Shown one piece after another: positions 31,601-37,599 of a DNA stretch of 64,000 nucleotides (positions are counted from its first letter, which is position 1; every line of letters begins with the position of its first letter). The notes below the pieces were generated by a model, which searched no databases, was not told the DNA's origin, and saw nothing but the letters and a program-made list of their open reading frames with translations. Origin of the DNA: Chelonoidis abingdonii (taxonomy: Eukaryota; Chordata; Testudines; Testudinidae); assembly GCF_003597395.2 (NCBI RefSeq), contig NC_133770.1:3122331-3186330 (forward strand). The letters run 5' to 3'. A program made the position numbers and the translations under genes.

Positions 31601-33751
31601 AGCAGCAGAGAAACTGTGTCCACAGCTCCATAGTCCACAGGCACGAGGGGAGCTGTGGGGGTGAGGACAATTCCTGCCAGTGCCCCATCCTCCTGGAGTA
31701 CATGGGGTACCTGCAATTCTGGGCTGGGAGCCCAGCTTCCGGTGGGACTGATGGCCCCTAGAGAGAGTCACCGCTCCTCCGTCCTGCTGTCCTGAGCTTG
31801 CTGCGCTCCTATGTTCAGAGACTATGAGACACTGGAGCTGGAGAAGACCCACTAGATCTCCGCATCCCAAGTGGTGCGGGGCTGTTCCCGCTCCAGAGAC
31901 TCCAGTGATGAGAGCCCTAGACGTGCCAATAGATAAATGGTTTCCCTTAGGAACAAGGCTCCAGCAGGTCTGTAGCACTCGGTGGAAGGTGGGACCTGGC
32001 TTAAGCTGATGCAGGTTTTGTTTGTGTTGGTAAAATCAGAAGTGATGCCAGCTGACGCCCCTCACTATGGCCCTGCGACCTGCCCACAGGGAACCCATGG
32101 AACTGGGCCCAGTCGTTCCAGCATGCCGAGTGGTACCTTGCCTGCCCGCGATGCCCCGGCCCACAGGCGTCCTAGGAGACCAGGGACAGGGGTTAAGAGA
32201 CCACACACTGAAGGTACCTCGATCACCATGCACCTTCCCACTAGGTTCCTCGTTAGGCCCCTCAGTCTATTTTCAAAAGTGCTGAGCACCCGCAGCAGGG
32301 TTAGAGGGTGCTGGAACCACGCCTGCCTTTAGTCTGACCCAGTTCTTCCCTCCTGGGGCTGGGGTCTCATTGCTCTTGTAAGCCAAGCTGGGTTTGGATG
32401 GGAGACCTCCAAGGAATTGTGAATGAACAGGTGGCGATCTGCCCCTGAGTCCATCCTGAGCCAATGCCCCAACCCCACCTTTCACATCAACTGTAAGACC
32501 GAGGAGCCATGTATCGGTGGGCATTTAAAATCCCATGGCACTTTGTGCACGAGTAGAGGGGTTAGCCTGGGACCTGGTCCAGTGCCAATTGGGTAATTGC
32601 ACTCGGTTTTACTTAACTTCCTCCCACAGCATAATGGGATCTCCTGCCCTTAGCTCCCTGTCCTAAGCTGTTGGGTAGCGTGGCTGGAAGACAATCAGCT
32701 ACCACCTTTCACTCCAAAGGAGGCTGCAGTGCAGTGGTGGCTGTGGAGTTTCCTCCATAACACAGTGCTAGGGAATTGGCTCTAGAAATGGTGCTGACCG
32801 TTGCTTTGTGTCGCTGGGTCTGATATGTTTGTCCCCTGGACTGTAGCCAGGACAGATGCTGCCCGACCCCCGCGCACCAGCTCCTGCACTTCTAGTGAAG
32901 ATGGTGGACAAAAGGCAGATGCTGAGTGGGAGGAATTTCCCAAGAGACATTGCTCCAGTGCAGCACCATCTCCCTGGGAGTGCTGTGGCTGGGAGAGCAG
33001 GACGCCCCTGGACCTCAGGGTGGAGAGGAGCGCGATCGAGGCCGTCCTCTCAGAGAAGCTAGACCGGATCTCCCAGGATTTCATGGCCATGTGCAGGGAT
33101 GTGTCAAGCATGCAGAGCCGCGTGGCCCAGCTGGAGCGGGACTCGAGGGGCTGGGCTCTCGAGCTGACTGCCCTCCAGAAAGACAACAAGCGCCTGAGTG
33201 AGACTGTCCGGCAGCTGGAGAGCCGCTGCCACATGCTGGAGAACCGTGCCCGCTGCAACAGCCTGCGGCTGGCGGGCCTGCCGGAGGGGGCAGAAGGGGG
33301 AGACCCTGTCGCCTTCCTGCAGAGGACCCTGCCCACGGTGCTCAGCCTGCCAGCAGACTGGCCACCCCTGGAGATCGAGAGCGCGCGCCGTGTGCACGGG
33401 GGGGTGCACTGGGACCCTGCCACCCGGCCCCGGGTGCTGCTCTTCCGCCTGCTGCGCTTCTCCGACAAGCTGGCCATCATGCGAGTGGTCAGGAAACGCA
33501 CAGAGCCCCTGACCTGCGGTGGCGCCAGGGTCGCCCTCTTCTCGGATGTCTGCCCCAAGCTGTGCCGGAGGAGGGGGGCGCGGTACGCGGCCGTCAGGAG
33601 GCTGTGGTGGGCAGCGGAGCTCCGCTTGGGCAATCAGCCCTCCGGCTGCTGCCACAGCCGGGCACGAGGACACTGGGAGCCACTGCCCAGCCCCCCAGGG
33701 CATGCGCTCGCTGCAGATGAACAGGGGAGCAGAGTCACCAAAGGGCAGTGA
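4481..33751 (+). CDS. KRBA1: KRBA1-like gene, overall span (KRAB exon to stop)
   Basis: This entry spans the multi-exon gene; exons are listed separately. Order: KRAB-A exon (127 bp), linker exons of 120, 99 and 153 bp, 16 intact repeat exons of 144-183 bp, and a 905-bp terminal exon. All internal exons after KRAB start and end in phase 1. The intact exons sum to 4035 bp, giving 1344 codons and a stop, and this arithmetic closure supports the model. Linker text such as [15 protein letters not shown] and the repeat core SPLxGLxNCLKEI match what I know of KRBA1 (KRAB-A domain-containing protein 1; Pfam KRBA1 repeat). The molecular role of KRBA1 is poorly known; a nuclear regulatory role is inferred from KRAB and SUMO-type motifs. 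The exon with the initiator ATG, upstream of 4481, was not identified. Four further repeat exons carry stops or are decayed, so they must be skipped, or the gene is partly broken. Confidence 0.8.
4740..5705 (-). mobile_element. CR1-like LINE reverse transcriptase fragment
   Basis: Minus-strand frames 5366-5184 ([20 protein letters not shown]) and 4967-4767 ([20 protein letters not shown], then FADG replacing FADDT) are two blocks of a LINE reverse transcriptase in the right order. Interrupted by stops; no intact ORF2. Confidence 0.85.
5706..5945 (-). mobile_element. CR1 3' end, inserted in the older LINE
   Basis: Reads on the minus strand as a CR1 tail: the complement of ggttggaagggtcctcagga and ctagtccaaccccctgctc sits at the start, next to a TAGAATC repeat end. 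It interrupts the older minus-strand LINE whose sequence resumes at about 5946. Confidence 0.8.
5946..6180 (-). mobile_element. Continuation of the older LINE fragment
   Basis: T-rich text (ctgtgctttcaatagatttc, cttcccatttcttctatttg) of the same type as 1-262 resumes after the CR1 insertion. No frame survives. Confidence 0.5.
6349..6364. repeat. Poly-C tract (16 C)
   Basis: A homopolymer of 16 C; its length is likely to vary or be misread. Confidence 0.9.
6450..6517 (+). mobile_element. CR1 3' tail fragment
   Basis: Contains actcgatgacctctcgaggt and ccttccagtcctagaatcta, the extreme 3' end of a CR1 element. Confidence 0.75.
6971..7373. mobile_element. hAT-like non-autonomous element
   Basis: Termini cagtggctctcaacc and ggttgagaaccactg are near-perfect inverted repeats, with matching inner parts (ggtacccct, gtacccctgg). 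The interior is A/T-rich and non-coding. Confidence 0.75.
8325..8790 (+). mobile_element. CR1 3' region
   Basis: Reads aaactggaaaggatccagag, caaaggctgaaggaactgag, then ggttagactggatgagcctc and a gtgattct tail: the 3' end of a CR1 copy. 5'-truncated, non-coding. Confidence 0.8.
8791..9299. other. KRBA1-like intron sequence
   Basis: No exon with the expected phase and no recognisable repeat seen; open frames on both strands look like chance. Confidence 0.5.
9300..9419 (+). CDS. KRBA1: KRBA1-like linker exon 1
   Basis: The exon lies between ctgaccag and a ggtgagtg donor, 120 bp, phase 1-1. It joins the KRAB exon as [19 protein letters not shown] and ends [11 protein letters not shown]. The stretch is Ala/Leu-rich, then Gly/Ser-rich and acidic, with no domain I recognise. 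A hydrophobic segment directly after the KRAB A box is also what I recall for KRBA1. Confidence 0.75.
10196..10294 (+). CDS. KRBA1: KRBA1-like linker exon 2 (acidic)
   Basis: Acceptor catctttag, donor gaaggtaaga, 99 bp, phase 1-1. It encodes a strongly acidic segment beginning [17 protein letters not shown] and ending CPTGDEEG. No known domain. The donor is close to consensus, and the next exon begins only 114 bp downstream. Confidence 0.72.
10409..10561 (+). CDS. KRBA1: KRBA1-like linker exon 3 ([11 protein letters not shown] motif)
   Basis: Acceptor tctcaagcag, donor gatggtaagt, 153 bp, phase 1-1. It encodes [19 protein letters not shown] followed by an acidic Ala/Glu tail. The [13 protein letters not shown] segment is highly characteristic of KRBA1 and resembles the NCLKEIP core of the later repeats, so it may be the founding repeat-like helix. 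Confidence 0.85.
11044..11199 (+). CDS. KRBA1: KRBA1 repeat exon R1
   Basis: Acceptor gtccgtctag, donor gcaggtgagt, 156 bp, phase 1-1. Reads [19 protein letters not shown] then a Pro/Ser/Thr-rich tail ([14 protein letters not shown]). It starts with VKPE, a hydrophobic-Lys-x-Glu SUMO-type motif. A second in-phase AG lies 9 nt inside the exon, and using it would remove that motif. Confidence 0.85.
11620..11778 (+). CDS. KRBA1: KRBA1 repeat exon R2
   Basis: Acceptor tattaacacag, donor acaggtgagt, 159 bp, phase 1-1. It is one of the copies nearest consensus: [20 protein letters not shown], then a Pro/His-rich stretch and [10 protein letters not shown]. It has no upstream AG, so the VKTE segment is absent. 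Confidence 0.88.
12493..12663 (+). CDS. KRBA1: KRBA1 repeat exon R3
   Basis: Acceptor gtttctgtag, donor gaaggtacag, 171 bp, phase 1-1. Reads [20 protein letters not shown]; the NCLKEI core is lost ([10 protein letters not shown]), so the putative helix is shortened. The rest ([16 protein letters not shown], ending SHEG) is typical. Tandem acceptors 9 nt apart include or exclude the VKT residues. Confidence 0.85.
13422..13765. mobile_element. hAT-like element fragment, GC-rich
   Basis: Begins cagcggttctcaaccggggg, a hAT-type terminus, followed by G/C-rich partial repeats around gcggggctgaa. The right terminus is not clear, and a second repeat (13771 onward, gcggttttcaaacttttg) abuts it. Confidence 0.5.
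13771..14150. repeat. Second terminal-repeat-type element, right end unclear
   Basis: Starts gagcggttttcaaacttttg, a terminus similar to hAT-like elements, then unknown G/C-rich sequence. Ends are not resolved. Confidence 0.3.
15295..16130 (+). pseudogene. Harbinger transposase (nuclease) pseudogene
   Basis: Read across several frames, pieces match the Harbinger nuclease in order: GAIDGTPIP near 15535 (the IDGTH signature), [19 protein letters not shown] and CDVEMPVV then PLMPW near 15710-15847, and [14 protein letters not shown] near 15928-15970 (the VE.AFGxLK region, its usual Glu replaced), ending [12 protein letters not shown]. Frameshifts and stops separate the pieces, so no enzyme can be made. 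Confidence 0.75.
16376..16696 (-). pseudogene. Harbinger accessory ORF remnant
   Basis: A minus-strand frame of 106 codons starts [20 protein letters not shown] and continues [10 protein letters not shown], the coiled C-terminal type of segment found in Harbinger Myb/SANT accessory proteins. No Myb domain was located; assignment rests on style and position. Confidence 0.45.
18654..18821 (+). pseudogene. KRBA1: KRBA1 repeat exon R4, disabled
   Basis: From 18665 the frame is a good repeat ([18 protein letters not shown] through SSSVEG) with an intact gaaggtgagt donor. The 5' edge is damaged: compared with sister exons about 6 bp are inserted near 18656-18664, giving an in-frame TAG at 18659. 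The remaining in-phase acceptor (ggcag, 18653) has no pyrimidine tract. The terminal inverted repeat of a Harbinger element ends at 18597, only 56 bp upstream. The exon is symmetric, so skipping it would leave the frame intact. Confidence 0.75.
19330..19491 (+). CDS. KRBA1: KRBA1 repeat exon R5
   Basis: Acceptor ttcatacag, donor gaaggtgagc, 162 bp, phase 1-1. Starts [18 protein letters not shown]; the SPLQG box has drifted to PQDPG and the helix to CPSARPVSK. The rest is Ser/Pro/Arg-rich. A second in-phase AG 9 nt inside would remove the VKT residues. Confidence 0.8.
20032..20214 (+). CDS. KRBA1: KRBA1 repeat exon R6
   Basis: Acceptor cttgttcatag, donor gaaggtgaga, 183 bp, phase 1-1, the longest repeat exon. 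Contains [20 protein letters not shown], then a Cys/Pro/Ser-rich stretch, ending GPWCGPWEG. The SUMO-type motif VKRE sits a few codons in, so here it cannot be removed by an alternative in-phase AG. Confidence 0.85.
20575..20770. repeat. Interspersed repeat with short inverted parts
   Basis: Contains gcaccagtg / cactggtg inverted words repeated several times (attgcaccagtgtcgctggg, cggcactggtgtaaaacag). Possibly a MITE; family unknown. Confidence 0.35.
21118..21276 (+). CDS. KRBA1: KRBA1 repeat exon R7
   Basis: Reads [19 protein letters not shown], then an Arg/Pro-rich tail ending GSPSTEG; donor gaaggtgaga. The AG that would precede ttaaagcag in sister copies is CG here (21107-21108). Splicing must use the in-phase AG ending at 21117, or the one at 21114 (3 nt longer). 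Length is 159 bp (or 162), phase 1-1. Confidence 0.82.
21812..21985 (+). CDS. KRBA1: KRBA1 repeat exon R8
   Basis: Acceptor tcttaaaacag, donor gaaggtagga, 174 bp, phase 1-1. Reads [20 protein letters not shown] and ends [10 protein letters not shown]. The upstream AG of sister copies is lost, so VKT is spliced out with the intron. Confidence 0.85.
22172..22333 (+). CDS. KRBA1: KRBA1 repeat exon R9
   Basis: Acceptor tttctcaagcag, donor gagggtgagc, 162 bp, phase 1-1. Reads [20 protein letters not shown], then a divergent tail without the usual Pro/Ser block and ending SWCGEG. The helix core is preserved. Confidence 0.78.
22918..22990 (-). mobile_element. CR1 3' tail fragment
   Basis: Contains aggactggaagggacctcga and agtccagtcccctgcgctca, the complement of a CR1 3' end. 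Confidence 0.75.
23200..23433. mobile_element. hAT-like non-autonomous element
   Basis: Left end gtgggtctcaaactc and right end gtttgagaaccctgc are imperfect inverted repeats, with gacccc words inside both ends. Confidence 0.6.
23763..23880 (+). mobile_element. tRNA-type SINE fragment
   Basis: ggatggcatggtgggtaagg resembles a pol III A box, and gagctgggttctggtcctgg a B box, followed by gggtcaagtcactttgg. A related copy lies at 47758-47900. Confidence 0.45.
23890..24125. mobile_element. SINE-like element, member of the self-complementary family
   Basis: Begins gaggagtccttgtggcacct and includes aagctttcgtgggcttgaac and cccacttcatcagatg, the same modules as the left half of the copy at 48810. 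The right end is not clear. Confidence 0.55.
24262..24320 (-). mobile_element. CR1-like tail fragment
   Basis: gaccattagatcatctagcc and gacctcttgtataacacagg match the complement of a CR1 subfamily 3' end. Confidence 0.45.
24519..24680 (+). CDS. KRBA1: KRBA1 repeat exon R10
   Basis: Acceptor tctttaaacag with a good pyrimidine tract, donor gaaggtcagg, 162 bp, phase 1-1. Reads [20 protein letters not shown] and ends TRSLGEG. Its start closely matches R11, which suggests a relatively recent tandem exon duplication. Confidence 0.85.
25568..25735 (+). CDS. KRBA1: KRBA1 repeat exon R11
   Basis: Acceptor ttgtttaaacag, donor gaaggtaaat, 168 bp, phase 1-1. Reads [20 protein letters not shown] with a Ser/Arg-rich middle. 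Unusually, it ends in PVKTEG, a SUMO-type motif at the 3' edge. Confidence 0.87.
26634..26810 (+). CDS. KRBA1: KRBA1 repeat exon R12
   Basis: Acceptor ctcgttaaagcag (an AG 3 nt earlier is also in phase), donor ccggtgaga, 177 bp, phase 1-1. Reads [20 protein letters not shown] and ends WRACAAG. As in R7, the VKA segment is left in the intron. Confidence 0.83.
27137..27298 (+). CDS. KRBA1: KRBA1 repeat exon R13
   Basis: Tandem acceptor (cagcag) after taatc, donor gaaggtgagc, 162 bp, phase 1-1. Reads [19 protein letters not shown]: the NC residues of the core are deleted in frame. A poly-Ser block and GAWRWGSEG follow. Either of the two AGs 3 nt apart preserves the frame. Confidence 0.82.
27582..27755 (+). 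pseudogene. KRBA1: KRBA1 repeat exon R14, nonsense codon
   Basis: Acceptor gtctaaacag and donor ttcaggtaaga are both good. The length (174 bp) and phase (1-1) are perfect, and it reads [20 protein letters not shown]. An in-frame TGA at 27743-27745, four codons before the donor, would end the protein in the second half of the array. Either the exon is skipped, the stop is a polymorphism or sequence error, or the gene is truncated here. Confidence 0.8.
28066..28190 (+). pseudogene. KRBA1: KRBA1 repeat exon R15, decayed
   Basis: A relic reads [20 protein letters not shown], then [11 protein letters not shown] and a TAG. I see no in-phase acceptor with a pyrimidine tract at the expected position and no donor in the correct phase. 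It is recognisable by the E-V-T-A-E start and the GLxxCL core. Confidence 0.6.
28700..28846 (+). CDS. KRBA1: KRBA1 repeat exon R16 (divergent)
   Basis: Acceptor tgtgttgcag, donor gaaggtgact, 147 bp, phase 1-1. Reads [19 protein letters not shown] then [12 protein letters not shown] and ends FRAEG. The SPLxG box is gone but [13 protein letters not shown] still marks the repeat helix and the following basic/Pro segment. Confidence 0.75.
29013..29156 (+). CDS. KRBA1: KRBA1 repeat exon R17 (divergent)
   Basis: Acceptor ctcggctgcag, donor agaggtgagt, 144 bp, phase 1-1. Reads [19 protein letters not shown], lacking the NCLKEI core, then [10 protein letters not shown] as in R2 and R3. Kept as coding because frame, phase and splice sites are all intact. 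Confidence 0.72.
29230..29415 (-). mobile_element. SINE-like fragment
   Basis: The segment gaaccccggtctttggaatc...taatgccctagccac looks like a tRNA-derived SINE head in reverse orientation (B box, then A box). Approximate. Confidence 0.35.
29985..30115 (+). pseudogene. KRBA1: KRBA1 repeat exon R18, decayed
   Basis: A short relic contains [18 protein letters not shown] followed by a stop and no usable donor, preceded by a V-x-A-E-like start after tttgcttag. Recognition rests on order and spacing in the array plus the SPQH segment. Confidence 0.45.
30478..30720 (-). mobile_element. CR1 3' end
   Basis: Reads agactgggtcagcccaaagg, gtccatctagcccagtatcc, gacagtggccagtgccaggt: complement of the CR1 subfamily present on the + strand at 42855-43462. 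Confidence 0.8.
31335..31505 (+). CDS. KRBA1: KRBA1 repeat exon R19
   Basis: Acceptor tggtttaaaacag, donor agaggtgagc, 171 bp, phase 1-1. Reads [20 protein letters not shown], then a Ser/Cys-rich stretch ending CKLQRG. The core is diverged but the acceptor has the same taaaacag design as R8, R10 and R11. Confidence 0.78.
32040..32213 (+). CDS. KRBA1: KRBA1 repeat exon R20
   Basis: Acceptor ttggtaaaatcag, donor gaaggtacct, 174 bp, phase 1-1. Reads [18 protein letters not shown], then a Pro/Arg-rich basic region ending VKRPHTEG. The repeat core is barely visible (YGPATC), but position, phase and the taaaatcag acceptor place it in the family. Confidence 0.72.
32847..33751 (+). CDS. KRBA1: KRBA1-like terminal exon: coiled coil and L1-ORF1p-like domain
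   Basis: Acceptor ctggactgtag, phase 1, open to TGA at 33749-33751. A Ser/Asp-rich start ([12 protein letters not shown]) is followed by a long heptad-like helix (about 33030-33240, from [16 protein letters not shown] to the QLESRC region). Then comes [17 protein letters not shown], which parallels the ENRSRRNN..IxGxPE signature joining the coiled coil to the RRM of LINE-1 ORF1 protein. The following order ([40 protein letters not shown]) matches the RRM and C-terminal domains of that family (Pfam Transposase_22). This implies trimerisation and nucleic-acid binding, by inference. I cannot say from sequence alone whether mammalian KRBA1 shares it. Confidence 0.82.
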
Positions 33752-35590
33752 CAGAGAGCGGGAGACTTGGAGCTGCTGGCTCCGCTCACCCACCTTTGAG
33801 TCACAGGGTCCATTTCCATTCTGCCCCTGAGACCACAGCACCCCCTGGGTTCAGCCTGGAGCTCTCAGGGTCCCCTGACTGCAGCTAAGTGGCAGCACTC
33901 GGCTGGGTGATTCCAGCATGTCGTGTTTTCCCCTCCACGGTGTGCACCTGCTCTGCTCAGCTCACAGGCTGGGGGGCTCCAGGAACTGCAGAGCAATAGA
34001 GACTCGGCCATTTTCGGGGCCAGCACTGCGGGGAGCCCTTGTGTTGTAACAGGTGAGACAGCATCAGAGCCCTGTGTTAGCAAGTGCTCAGGGAGCTGAC
34101 CGGGTGCTAGGCAGTCTGCGGTGGGGGGCTGGGCTAGGGTCAGGCACTTGGATTTGCTTTGCTCCCCCTGACAATTGCTCCTGGCCAGCAGGGGAGAAAT
34201 TTGACATTTCCCCTTTTTTTCCCCTGTCCATCGCCACTGCTCAAGCCAGTGTCTTTTCTGTCCAGCTTCTACCCAGCCCCCGACTCTGGGTGAGTCGCGC
34301 CCGCTGCTACGTCTCGGCAGCAGCTTCCAGGGAAGAGCCTTCAGGTGCCCAGCCTGTGCGTGCAGGGGCAGAAACCTTCCTGGAGCATCTCACTCACAGG
34401 GCCATTGTCAGAGTACAGACTGCCAGCTCCCTACTCTCCTCTCCAACTCCCCAGGCATCTCCCGGCACCCTGGAGAGTTTCTGGTTTTTCAGCACAGGGA
34501 GAAGCTGCCAGATGTGGAGCCCTCTGCACCCAAACAGGTCCCACCCCCCACGTGCATGAGCCCTGCCTTGGAGGGACCATCTCTGAGCCAGAGGGAAGTT
34601 CATTCTCAGTGGCCTCCTTCCTCCCACTCTGGCCGAGACTACAAACAAAGGGACAGAAGGCTCGATCCTGCCAGGTGCTGAGCACTCCAGCCCTGCTGCA
34701 GCTAGGCATGTTAGCTTGTGCTTAGCTTTAAGCACCTGGGTAACCCCTCTGAAGTCGGTGCTTTCCTGGATCGAGGTCTGAGTGCTCAGTGCTGCAGGAC
34801 TGAGCCACCCACTCCAGACCCAGCTGCACCCACCAACTCTCCCAGCAGCCATCTGTGCGCGATCGGAGCTGGATTTGAAGTGGAGACCTGCAGCGAAAGG
34901 CTCCTGCACCCGTAACTAGGTCTCCTGTGCCTTAATCTCACGCTGATCTCATCTCAATAGGCCCCAATCACTTCAGTGTCCAAGTGCCGATCTCCCAACA
35001 AAGTTTTTTTTATCAAATGTATTTCCAAGCTGTCCTGTCTGTGCACCCCCGTCCTGCGTGTAAAACACAGAGCTGAGCAGTGAGGCTGAATGCAGACTAA
35101 GCCTAGGCAGGACTACGGTAGAGGATGTCCCATGTATCGGGCCAAGCAGCCCTGTGAGTGGTTGCCTGGACGATCCCAGCATTTTAAGAGTTAATCGATC
35201 CAACAAATCATCCTGTTTGCTGCACAGAAGTGACAGGTGCGTCCCTGGACCCGTATTTATTAAGTTCCCTAAGCTAGCTCCATGTCTCAGCCAAAATTTA
35301 CTGGAGCTGGAATTTCTTTGTCTTCAAGACACCCTCTCCCTATTCCCACTGGGCAGCTCAAAGACGTCTGGTTACAGGTGGGTCATCTTCCGCTACCCAC
35401 ACCTGCCGCTTGAGTTCACCCCCACCCCCAGCTTTGCCATGTATTGCACCGGATCCTGCTTTTCCGTGCTGGGCGGTGGCTGCTCTGCAGAGCAGGAGAG
35501 CTCTAACTCTGCTGGCTGCCCCATCGCGCTCAGCTTTCCTCTATCTTGGTGGCCCCATTCAGTAGCCTCGAGGCACTGGGGGCCTGATTC
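33752..35590. other. 3' flank of the KRBA1-like gene
   Basis: Moderately GC-rich. No recognisable exon or repeat; possibly 3' UTR. Open frames on both strands lack protein signatures. Confidence 0.4.
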
Positions 35591-35599
35591 TGAGCTCTT

Positions 35600-36620
35600 A
35601 CCAGTGAAATCGGGAGTGACTCCACCATCAGGAGCGGAGCCAGGCTGGAAGCTGGAGTGACGCTGCCAGCACTCCGGGCTGGAATCCGGAGTGACGTCGT
35701 CAAGAGCAGAGCTGGGCTGGAAGCAGGAGCGACTCTGCCATCAAGAGCGGAGCTGGGCTGGAAGCTGGAGTCACGCTGCCAGCACTCCAGGCTGGAATCC
35801 GGAGTGACTTCGTCAAGAGCGGAGCTGGGCTGGAAGCAGGAGCGACTCTGCAGTCGAGAGCGGAGCTGGGCTGGAAGCTGGAGTCACGCTGCCGGCACTC
35901 CGGGCTGGAATCCGGAGTGACGTCGTCAAGAGCAGAGCTGGGCTGGAAGCAGGAGCGACTCTGCCATCAAGAGCGGAGCTGGGCTGGAAGCTGGAGTCAC
36001 GCTGCCAGCACTCCAGGCTGGAATCCGGAGTGACTTCGTCAAGAGCGGAGCTGGGCTGGAAGCAGGAGCGACTCTGCAGTCGAGAGCGGAGCTGGGCTGG
36101 AAGCTGGAGTCACGCTGCCAGCACTCCATGCTGGAATCCGGAGTGATGCCTTCGAGAGCGGAGCTGGGCTGGAAGAAGGAGCGACTCTGTCATCAAGAGC
36201 GGAGCTGGGCTGGAAGAAGGAGCGACTCTGCCATCAAGAGCGGAGCTGGGCTGGAAGCAGGAGCGACTCTGCCGTCGGGAGCGGAGCTGGGCTGGAAGCG
36301 GGAGTGACGGTGCTGGCGCTCTGAGCTGGAAGCCAGAGTGACGCCGTCGAGAGCAGAGCTGGGCTGGAAGCGGGAGTCACGTCGCCGTCGGGAATGGAGC
36401 TGGGCTGGAAGCGGGAGTGACTCTGCCGGTGGGAGCGGAGCTGGGCTGGAAGCGGGAGCGACTCTGCCGGTGGGAGCGGAGCTGGGCTGGAAGCGGGAGA
36501 CACGCCGCCGTCGGGAATGGAGCTGAGCTGGAAGCGGGAGCGACTCCCCCAGCGGCAGTGGAGCTGGGCTGGAAGCGGGAGTCACGCCGCCGTCGGGAAT
36601 GGAGCTGGGCTGGAATTGGG
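35600..36620. repeat. Minisatellite with 41-bp units and 113-bp higher-order period
   Basis: About 1 kb built from variants of agagcggagctgggctggaa plus gcaggagcgactctgcc. The simple period is 41 bp (starts at 36196, 36237, 36278). In the first half ggagtgac recurs at 35688, 35801, 35914, 36027 and 36140, exactly 113 bp apart, with two alternating variants (gtgacgtcgtc and gtgacttcgtc). The second half (after about 36150) is simpler and more diverged. Long open frames on both strands follow from the repeat and are not genes. Confidence 0.92.
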
Positions 36621-36752
36621 CACTTCATGGCCTGGGCTCCCTTCTGTTGCCAGCATGGTGTTTGTGAGATCCTTTCCTGCTGCTGGGGTGAGTGGCACGT
36701 GGCTGTGCTGATTGCCCTGTGTTCTGTGCTCACAATGGCACAGTTGAACTGC

Positions 36753-36758
36753 ATTAAA
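36753..36758 (+). terminator. Possible polyadenylation signal (ATTAAA) for the KRBA1-like gene
   Basis: ATTAAA is followed about 30 bp later by a G/T-rich stretch. If used, the 3' UTR would be about 3 kb and would contain the 35.6-36.6 kb minisatellite. An AATAAA at 38998-39003 is an alternative. Support is weak. Confidence 0.3.
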
Positions 36759-36769
36759 ACACTGATTTG

Positions 36770-37435
36770 AAAAGCTGCTTGGCTCCCTGGCCTGGTGTTT
36801 GAGTTCCCTGCACCTGCGTTACGGGCATATGTCAGGCAGGCCACAGGCCAGAACCTGCGATCTGGGTTAATCCGAGACACTGCACAGCCTGCAGACTGGG
36901 GAGTTCCCTTTGGAGCCTAGAAGTTCAGGCATCCCCTGTATGAAACCCCCCTTCGGCCCCTGGAGAGAACGCAGGGCTTTTGCTGGAGATTTGTGAGCGG
37001 GCATGAGGGATTATGGCCTGGGCTGAGGTCCTGAGTGTTATAAACTTGGAGCAAACCCCACCAGCCTATGGATTTCCGTCTGGGTGAGGCAGTGCGAAGT
37101 GCTAGGGAATCTATCCCCTGTGCACTAGCCAATCAGATCTGCTCAAATCACTGCCCAGAATTCCATTCATTTGAATAAATCTACATGGTAGATGGCTTCT
37201 TAAGCACGCGGTGTGAATGTTCCCTTCCCCCATGTTCAGTCTGCAGCAGCAAGTTTCATTCACTTTCCTGTCAAGGTCCCAGTGTGCGAGGCTGGTGGTA
37301 CCCGGTAGATGGCAGCTATATAAGGAAGCCCTGGCCTCAGAGATACAGTGGGGATAGAACCCAGGACCTTCCCCTCCCACACACTTGAGCTAAAGGAGGT
37401 GCTCTGTTCGGTATGAGCTGGCCCCCATCCTCCCT
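36770..37435. other. Intergenic, no gene seen
   Basis: Single-copy-looking sequence with no recognised exon. A stretch near 37270-37365 (gaggctggtggtacccggta) may be an old SINE. Confidence 0.35.
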
Positions 37436-37597
37436 GAGCAGCCACTACAGGGATACATCATCTCTCATGCACACGTGCACACCTACATGCACATGGAGCA
37501 GCCACTGGAGGGAGACATCATCTCACACGCACAAGTGCACACCTACGTGCACATGGAGCAGCCACTGGAGGGAGACATCATCTCACACGCGCACAGT
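37436..37597. repeat. 60-bp tandem repeat, about 2.7 copies
   Basis: gagcagccact recurs at 37436, 37496 and 37556, a 60-bp period; each unit contains gggatacatcatct or gggagacatcatct and cacacctac. Copies 2 and 3 are nearly identical; copy 1 is more diverged. Confidence 0.85.
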
Positions 37598-37599
37598 TA

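Noticed and set aside
35640..36880. Long open frames within the minisatellite
   Set aside because: Produced by the repeat itself; the 41-bp period rotates the frame, so several frames stay open without coding meaning.
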